From NCBI GenBank assembly GCA_950097015.1, contig CATNEN010000001.1:14749001-14813000 (forward strand): a stretch of DNA of 64,000 nt, in the 5' to 3' direction. This stretch comes from Macrostomum hystrix. Lineage: Eukaryota; Platyhelminthes; Macrostomidae. Shown here one piece after another: positions 58,175 to 64,000 of the stretch. Below the pieces are notes generated by a model, which had not been told where the DNA came from, did not search any database, and worked only from the letters and a program-made list of their open reading frames with translations. The translations under genes were made by a program, and so were the position numbers. Each line of letters begins with the position of its first letter. Within the stretch, counting starts at the first letter, position 1.

Positions 58175-59797
58175 CTAGCCCGTGGCAGCAGTCGTTGTCC
58201 TTTCACGATACCAGGCGTCATCGTCGAGTGGCGCAAAGCGAACATTGCCAGCGCCGAGGTAGTTGTTCCACATCGAGCTCTGGCCCTTGGCTTCAATGTG
58301 CGGCAGCTCATTGTGCGCTTCGACCAGCGACAGCAATGCCTTTTGCGGTCGCCTTCTTCGATCATCGTAGCTGGTGTAGTCCTCATCGTCGTATGTTTGC
58401 GTCGCTGGCGTAGTCAACGGTCTCTCATTGCCTGCAGCGTCCACCTGAGCGGACGAGAATGTTGACGTTGATGACGTGCCATCAGCACCTCGTCTGTGTT
58501 TTCGCCGCTGTTGGCCTGGTGGACGACGTCGCCAGGACTGCAGCAGGCGAGGATCTGTCAGGTCCAGCTCGCCGTCGCCGCCTCGCCGGGACTCAAATTC
58601 GAGCTGCTCGCGTCGCCTTGCTCGCTCAAGAGCTCCGCCGAACAGCTGACCCAAGTCAGCGTCAGCCTCGTCCATGAGACGATCTGCAGAGTCGCGAACC
58701 GGTCGTTCGTCTAAGATGCGCCGAGTTGCCACGCCGAATGTGACGGCCATCTGCTGCATGTGCCGATGCTCGCGCCACTCGTCTAGCCTTTTCCTCCTGC
58801 GCTCCTGCAGCCGCTCGAGTTCCAACTCTTCAGCCGACTTTTCTTCCTTCTTTGAGTAGTCGACGTCGAAACTGGTGAGCTTGGGCCGCTCGGCGCGGGG
58901 AAACAGCTCCTCGAGCATGCGGTTCTGCTGGGCGCGCGACAGGCTGTGAAAGCCGCCCCCACTGCGAGCTCTGCCTGCATTTCGACTGGCGCCCAGGTGA
59001 AGCGTGTCCTCTGTCTTCTCCCAGTGCAGGAATGCTTGATCCTGGTCATCGTTCGGCTGCTGATCATCAGCTGCTGCCTCTGCTCCTCCTGCAGCGGCGT
59101 CGTTACCCGCCATATTTCTTCTAGGCCGTCGGTCAGCCGAAGTTTCTGTTGGCCGCAGCAGACCTTGATTAGCCAGCTGGCCAAGCCAGAATTGGTCCTG
59201 GTCGTCGCGGGATCGGAACTGCTGCTTCTGCTCGCGCTGCACAAGTCGATAGTACTTCGACTTGGCCACGTCCGCAACAAACTGCGAGTCGGTTGTGAGG
59301 TCGACCTTGTCTAAGCGTTTGTGCAGCTTGTGCTGCTCCTTCTTGCGAGCGGCGGCCTTCTCAGCGGCCTCCCTGGCTGCCTCGGCTTTGGCCTGTTCGC
59401 GCGCCTCGCGATCTCGTTCCACCTTGGTCTGAAGCCGATCGTAATGATCCAGGTACGTGTAGAATCGATCCTGCTCCTCCGGCTGCATCAGCGACATGAG
59501 GCGCTGATCGCGCTGCTTTCTTCGGGCCAACTCTTCCTTGGGATCGAGCTCCAGCAGTACCACCTCCTGGCCGAACGGGCGATTCGCTCGGCGTCTTTTC
59601 CACTCCTCAAACGAGGGCATGTCACGGCTTGACGGCATTTTCAGCTGGTCCGAGTGCTGCTGATTTTCCTGTGGCTGCTTCTGCTGTGCCTGCGGCTGCC
59701 GTCTCGGACTGCCTGCTCGATAGTGAAAGGTGCACACGCGGCTGCGGCTTGTAGCGCCACCGTCGGCAAAGTCTTGCTCGTCTAACATCACGCTCAT
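58175..59797 (-). CDS. Unrecognised charged coiled-coil protein, intronless
   Basis: 540 residues in one exon, starting at an ATG (MSVMLDEQDFADGG). I do not recognise the family. The N-terminal quarter is Gln-rich and basic, then FEEWKRRRANRPFGQEVVLL leads into long charged helices (about residues 85-200, rich in Arg, Glu, Ala and Lys). After a linker with NMAGNDAAAGGAEAAA comes a second helical region (about 300-360: EELELERLQERRRKRLDEW) and a tail with SSMWNNYLGAGNVRFAPLDD. No signal peptide or membrane segment. The strong sense-strand bias against stops over 1.6 kb and a polyA signal downstream support a real gene. A perfect X-box about 415 bp upstream suggests RFX control, so a ciliary or axonemal role is a reasonable guess (inference). 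Confidence 0.75.
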   Translation of the reverse strand: MSVMLDEQDFADGGATSRSRVCTFHYRAGSPRRQPQAQQKQPQENQQHSDQLKMPSSRDMPSFEEWKRRRANRPFGQEVVLLELDPKEELARRKQRDQRLMSLMQPEEQDRFYTYLDHYDRLQTKVERDREAREQAKAEAAREAAEKAAARKKEQHKLHKRLDKVDLTTDSQFVADVAKSKYYRLVQREQKQQFRSRDDQDQFWLGQLANQGLLRPTETSADRRPRRNMAGNDAAAGGAEAAADDQQPNDDQDQAFLHWEKTEDTLHLGASRNAGRARSGGGFHSLSRAQQNRMLEELFPRAERPKLTSFDVDYSKKEEKSAEELELERLQERRRKRLDEWREHRHMQQMAVTFGVATRRILDERPVRDSADRLMDEADADLGQLFGGALERARRREQLEFESRRGGDGELDLTDPRLLQSWRRRPPGQQRRKHRRGADGTSSTSTFSSAQVDAAGNERPLTTPATQTYDDEDYTSYDDRRRRPQKALLSLVEAHNELPHIEAKGQSSMWNNYLGAGNVRFAPLDDDAWYRERTTTAATG

Positions 59798-60211
59798 TTG
59801 CTTTATTAGGGTCGCTCAGTATGCGAAACTCTACAGTGGGGGTAGAGAAACGGTTTGGGTTGGCAGTGCAGGAAGGTGTGCAGCGAATGTGCAGACTGCA
59901 GTAAAGCCGGGGGTGTCTTTCTTCGCACAAAAATGCACTCTCAATGATACTCAGCGCACAAAATGGATTGCCAAGCTATTAACTTTTGGCCAAAACCTGC
60001 CACTGCAAGCTATGCTTTCACCTGGCCCTGTCTTCTCTGCCTACAGCAGTATGGCTAGTGAGTTAATGAATAGCCCGCTTGGCTTTACTCTATTGCCTAC
60101 CCATGGCAACCCCTGAACTGGCGCAGTTGAAAGAACGGGGCAGAGGGCAGTGAGCGCTCGGGGCTGACGAGGCTTACACCTGGCCTCGCTCACGGCCGCT
60201 ACGCCTACAGC

Positions 60212-60225
60212 GTTGCCATAGCAAC
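60212..60225. promoter_or_regulatory. RFX X-box upstream of the coiled-coil gene
   Basis: GTTGCCATAGCAAC matches the 14-bp X-box consensus GTYRCCATRGYAAC at every position. It lies 415 bp upstream of the minus-strand start codon. A half-site, CCCATGGCAAC, occurs at 60099-60109, nearer the gene. In animals such sites commonly mark promoters of ciliary genes. Confidence 0.6.
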
Positions 60226-60578
60226 GGCAGTCTACCACCGGCTCTTCTAAATGGCTTCTTTTTCATCTCTTCTCTCTCTGCCTCTCTTGCCATATTTCAT
60301 CCCTCGGTCTCTCATTTTATCGTCGTAGCATCCAACCCAACCCATCAACTCCCCAGAGATTCAGCTGCTGCAGCCGACTGGAGCAGCTGAGGTGGGAGGA
60401 GAGGCTTGGAGTTCAGCAGGCCTTCTCTGACGTCAAATAATGTACAATCTGCGCTTCTGTCCTTCTACCAAGCTTCTTCTTAGAATACAATTTTTTGCCC
60501 AATCTGGGATTTTTCTCCTCTTTTCCTATTTCACCTACGGCGGAGCTTCTAAATCCTCAATCGGTGGCACCAACTTCA

Positions 60579-60805
60579 TAAGCGCTATTGCGCGGCGCAT
60601 CTGAAGGCTGTTCAGTCCATGGACTGGTTGGACGCCACACCCACCCTCACATAGCCAAGCTGATGCTAGTACCCATTTAACAGCTGGGTGACCTGAACCA
60701 ATGCAGAGTTACTTTTCTTGCTAAATGAGTTCAAGTGGAGTCGGGAATCGAATCCTCAACCTTCAAGTCATTAGTCCGACGCCCTAACCACTAGGCTAAA
60801 ACGTT
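60579..60805 (-). repeat. SINE family 2 copy
   Basis: Minus-strand copy: head TAGCCTAGTGGTTAGGGCGT, box B GGATTCGATTCCCGAC, then CAGCTGTTAAATGGGTACTA, GCATCAGCTTGG and CAGTCCATGGACTG. It matches the copy at 33 kb over its whole length with moderate divergence. Confidence 0.85.
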
Positions 60806-61329
60806 ACTGCTCTCAAGGGGTTCAAATTGTTTGAACCATTGTGAATATTTAGACTTTCTGTATATGTGGCCTCCTGTTTCAGAAGGCGCGCTGTAAAAAT
60901 GTATCACATGTTTTACAATTTCATGCTTTGCTCCGCTGTCACTGCAACAATCCACCCTTGCTATTCTTCCACATTCAAAATAAAAACTCTAAATAAAGTA
61001 CATTGCTTCACTATTGACTAGTTACAGTAGTAAATGCGTATTGTGTAAATGTGTAGATGTAGTATATATATTTTAATGAAGATGTTTCCTAATTGGTCTT
61101 CAAACAATATTTCGTTCTTAAATTGCGACAAAAATGAAGTTTGCACTTTTGAGAGTACATTCATGCCTGTACACCTTTATTATTTTTTCCATTTGATTGA
61201 GCTTACATTTATCTTGCCCAGAAAAGCTATTAGCCTACTCTGAAATTTCATTTTGCATTAGCAATTAGGCACGGAAAAAAATATTTAGTTCATTCATGTA
61301 AAAGTTGAACGCTAAATGGGTAGATTTGC

Positions 61330-61700
61330 ATGGGGTGAGTGGCAGAGCGATTAACGCGTTTGCCTCTCGCACCAACGTCCCTGAGCTCGATTCCGCGGCG
61401 AGGCCACATTCAATTGGAGCGCAGCCGCGGAGAGAAGGCTTTGGAGGCTTGACGTGCAATTTATGTCCTTGAGGGCCAACCTCCAAGGCGCAGTGAGTGT
61501 GTACACTGCCTGACGATGAGAAAGTCAGGGCAGATGTACACACCTGTGTGAGCGCATCCCAGCGTACAGTATCTGTGTGCGTGTGTGCTCAGGAATCAGC
61601 GAAATGGGCAGAATTGCCTCCTCGCTGGCTGCGGGTCTAGTGTCACCAAATGATGTGCCATTGCCAGCAACCCTCCTGCAATTATGCTTATTACGAGTAT
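61330..61700 (+). repeat. SINE family 1, full-length copy
   Basis: Head GGGTGAGTGGCAGAGCGATT (box A region, Ser/Leu tRNA-like) and CTGAGCTCGATTCCGCGG (box B). Then AGCCGCGGAGAGAAGGCTTT, GGCGCAGTGAGTGTGTACAC, CTGACGATGAGAAAGTCAGG, GCTGGCTGCGGGTCTAGTGT and an end CCCTCCTGCAATTATGCTTA. The simple tail is decayed. Confidence 0.87.
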
Positions 61701-63245
61701 AAAGGGTAGACACGCTAAACTTCTGTTTGAGAGTGAGACACACTTTCTGGCTATTGCGCTGTGTGCATTTGAAATTTATCGCTAACTTTATTGCCTGACT
61801 ATTAACTGTATGTTTCTTTGCCTTACCTGTCACCGCTTTGATCGGGCATAACGGAATATTCTGTTGAAAAATTATCTATTGATTTTTTGTATTGTCTCTG
61901 AGCGACAGGGGCTGGTAAACTAGAAATATTCATTTTGACTAGTTAAAAAGTGCTTATTGTTTCCTGGTTGGGCCAATTCAAAGGCAGCATATGTGAAATA
62001 TGGGCGAAATGCTTTTTGAGTAATTAAAAACTGCAGCTCAGTTAAAAGAGAATGCTAATCGTCTTATCCCACATCCTGCATACCTGTTTCCATGCTTCAT
62101 TTGCTTGATTGGCAGTCGAGTCCAAGAGGACTGAGTCTGAATAATTCTGCTTGAGTAGTGTTTCATATTTTCAAGCATTTTGGACGTACTCGTAGCTTTG
62201 AAAAATTCCACAGAAAATTCCTCACAAAACGGCACGTCCTTCGGCTGCTTGTGTCACCCAGTGTCTTCTTCAGCACAGGTTTGGTAGGCCTTAACTGCGA
62301 GTGTGTTACGAGACGTTTGCATCCCATTGAAATGTTGAATGAAAAACAGCAGCAGAGAAGAGAAGCTATCCCAAATTCAGCTGCAATATTGTGCATCGAA
62401 AATCCCACATCACAATTGCTATATTTATTTTTTGCCTCAAAAAATACATTTGAACAGCTGGGAATGGCCCGTGACAAAGGACTGGAAGGAAGAAAAAGTA
62501 GAATACAATTGTTCGGAAATACCGCATTGTTTAAACCTCCTGAGTTGCTGCGGGAATAAAGATAAAAGATTGGGGCAGGTTGCAAAGCTGACGTCAAAGC
62601 CACTTTTTACTACTTTTTTCTATCAGCCTCATTGCTGACGATTTCAAACCCGTTGCAGGATCCAGAATAGAGGAGAAAATTGCTGGGACTTCTACACAAT
62701 AGAACACAAACGGATCCACTGGAGATCTACAGTTATAGGGGCTTCAACTTTGCCCAACTGACAGAAAAGTGAGAGTGTGGAAGCTGAGTTACAATCGCGG
62801 GCTACAAACAGCTGCAGGCTGCTCCCGGCTTGGCCCTCTAACTCCCGGCCTCTGCCCTCCCTATCCCCCCGGAGCCTCGCCGCATTCATCCGTTTCAGTT
62901 TTTCGGGCATTAATTTTGTTGCCCACAGCAACGAGACACGCGGGCGGCCCGCGTGAGTTCAGACTCTCCGGGAACTAAACTCATGCTCAACTACCAATTA
63001 GGCGTGAAAACCAATCGCGAGAGAGGAGCCCCAGCTTTAGAGATATGGGGCGAATAATGACAGACAATTTGCAGTGGGGCCAGCGAGTGAAGATAAAACT
63101 GGAGTTTGGGGGTTGTCGCGCCAATGAAAAAGTTTGTGTCGACTGTGTCGCATAAATACCACCTTCCTGGCAAAACAACATCAAGCTTTGTCTGGCCATT
63201 TTAGACTCTGGTAAACAGTGACAATCGACTGAGCAAGTGAAGAGA

Positions 63246-63654
63246 ATGCCAGCTCAAACTGAGTCCAAATCCAAGAGCAGTGCAGCCGCCTCAGCTCTGA
63301 GCAAGAAAACCGCTCTGGCTACTCCGCCAAGGTCGATCAGCCCCAAGCCACCTGCGCCTCATCCGACAGCGCCGTCTTCTGTGGCGTCGGCTCCGGCTGC
63401 TACGTCGGGTCATCAGACTATTCAGCAGCAGCAGCAGCAGCGGCAGCCGTCACCACAATTGCACGCTCCTGGCACTCTGGAAGAGATTGAAGTGTTATTC
63501 ATCAAGAATCTAGAGAAGAAGTACGAATGCCCGGTGTGCAGTCAGGTGCTGCGATACCCGATGCAGTTTCCCCAGTGCGGACACCGCTGCTGCAGTTCCT
63601 GCCTGCCAGAGCTGCTCAGGTCTGACTACACAACGCTTGTCTGTCCCACAGTCT
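63246..63654 (+). CDS. TRAF-family RING protein, first exon (continues past window)
   Basis: Starts at the ATG at 63246 (the open frame before it has only a GTG). After about 75 residues of Ser/Ala/Pro-rich and poly-Gln sequence comes LEEIEVLFIKNLEKKYECPV, leading into a RING: YECPVC, QCGHRCCSSC and LVCPTV, with spacing as in TRAF2/3/5-like proteins (C-x2-C, C-x-H-x2-C-x2-C, C-P-x2-C). The likely donor is GTGAAC at 63655, splitting the last RING cysteine codon; otherwise the frame stops at 63671. TRAFs are E3 ligase/adaptor proteins downstream of TNF and Toll-like receptors. TRAF zinc fingers and the MATH domain would lie beyond the window, so the family call rests on the RING and its flank. 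Confidence 0.72.
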
Positions 63655-63689
63655 GTGAACGAACTTTTTAATTCGAGTTTAAATACCCT

Positions 63690-63945
63690 TTGGTGACAGG
63701 AGACCCGTAGAAAATTCGGCCCAATCCGTTGACTCTTGAGCACACGCGCACGCATGCACACACTCACAGGTGTGTACATCTGCCCTGACTTTCTCATCGT
63801 CAGGCAGTGTACACTCTCACAGTGCCTTGGAGGTTGGACCTCATTGGTGTGAATAGTCACATCAAGCTACCAAGCCTTCTCTACGCGACTGCGCCCCAAA
63901 TAAAGTGCGGGCCTCGCCGCGGAATCATGCTCAGGGACCTTGGTG
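63690..63945 (-). repeat. SINE family 1, copy lacking the start of the tRNA head
   Basis: Minus-strand copy in the presumed first intron of the TRAF-like gene. It retains the box B-side sequence (GAGCATGATTCCGCGG), GCGCAGTCGCGTAGAGAAGG, CTGCCTGACGATGAGAAAGT and the end GGGTCTCCTGTCACC. Sequence matching the box A half is absent beyond about 63945. Confidence 0.8.
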
Positions 63946-64000
63946 CTAAAAAACTTCAATAAAAAATCTTCTCGCCAGAGTCTCGCCCCGCTGTCCGTTG

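Larger units (their letters stand above)
59798..63245. other. Intergenic region between the coiled-coil and TRAF-like genes
   Basis: Divergent promoter space holding two SINEs and the X-box listed separately. The 61700-63240 part has ORFs of 130-146 codons on both strands around 62.2-62.6 kb, but the plus one starts with TTG and neither has a recognisable motif. The final 300 bases should contain the TRAF-like promoter. No other feature is supported. Confidence 0.5.

Noticed and set aside
62158-62603. Overlapping ORFs of 133 (+) and 146 (-) residues
   Set aside because: They mirror one another on opposite strands, the plus one starts with TTG, and neither has a motif, splice sites or compositional support.

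Overview
This looks like a stretch of nuclear genome from an invertebrate animal. Every recognisable gene is metazoan, most are split by GT-AG introns, and there are tRNA-derived SINEs but no bacterial or organellar features. Roughly a quarter to a third of the window is tandem minisatellite, mostly inside introns. A repeat-rich spiralian such as a flatworm would fit, but the sequence alone does not prove the taxon.

Layout. 1-9874 (+): the 3' part of a TRPM2-type channel gene, from the pore region through a coiled coil to a C-terminal NUDT9-like domain, in nine exons. 12059-13813 (+): an intronless class A GPCR resembling FMRFamide receptors. 14.4-26.4 kb: a gene desert of minisatellites, including a polypyrimidine array and its inverted polypurine counterpart. 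27334-33436 (-): TRAF7 without its first exon(s). 37537-39234 (+): an intronless divergent polo-like kinase. 42672-46935 (+): an OTUD7/Cezanne-type deubiquitinase with an A20 zinc finger. 48787-49358 (+): a possible small secreted protein with a frame break. 50010-57546 (-): a secreted protein of seven F-type lectin domains plus a C-terminal WSC domain, each encoded by its own phase-1 exon. 58175-59797 (-): an unrecognised charged coiled-coil protein with a perfect RFX X-box upstream. 63246 to past 63654 (+): the first exon of a TRAF-family RING protein.

How the genes relate. TRAF7, the OTUD7-like deubiquitinase and the TRAF-like RING protein belong to families acting in ubiquitin-dependent immune and stress signalling, and a multi-lectin gene lies between two of them. 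This may be chance. The least ordinary items are the seven-lectin-plus-WSC gene, whose last exon is hidden because it has no start codon of its own; the TRPM2-type channel whose Nudix box has lost its glycines and catalytic glutamates; and minisatellites that are mostly private to one intron, yet about half of which share an AATC core.

Exon borders were read by eye from splice consensus, reading-frame phase and family similarity. Repeat-array borders are approximate, to about 10-20 bases.
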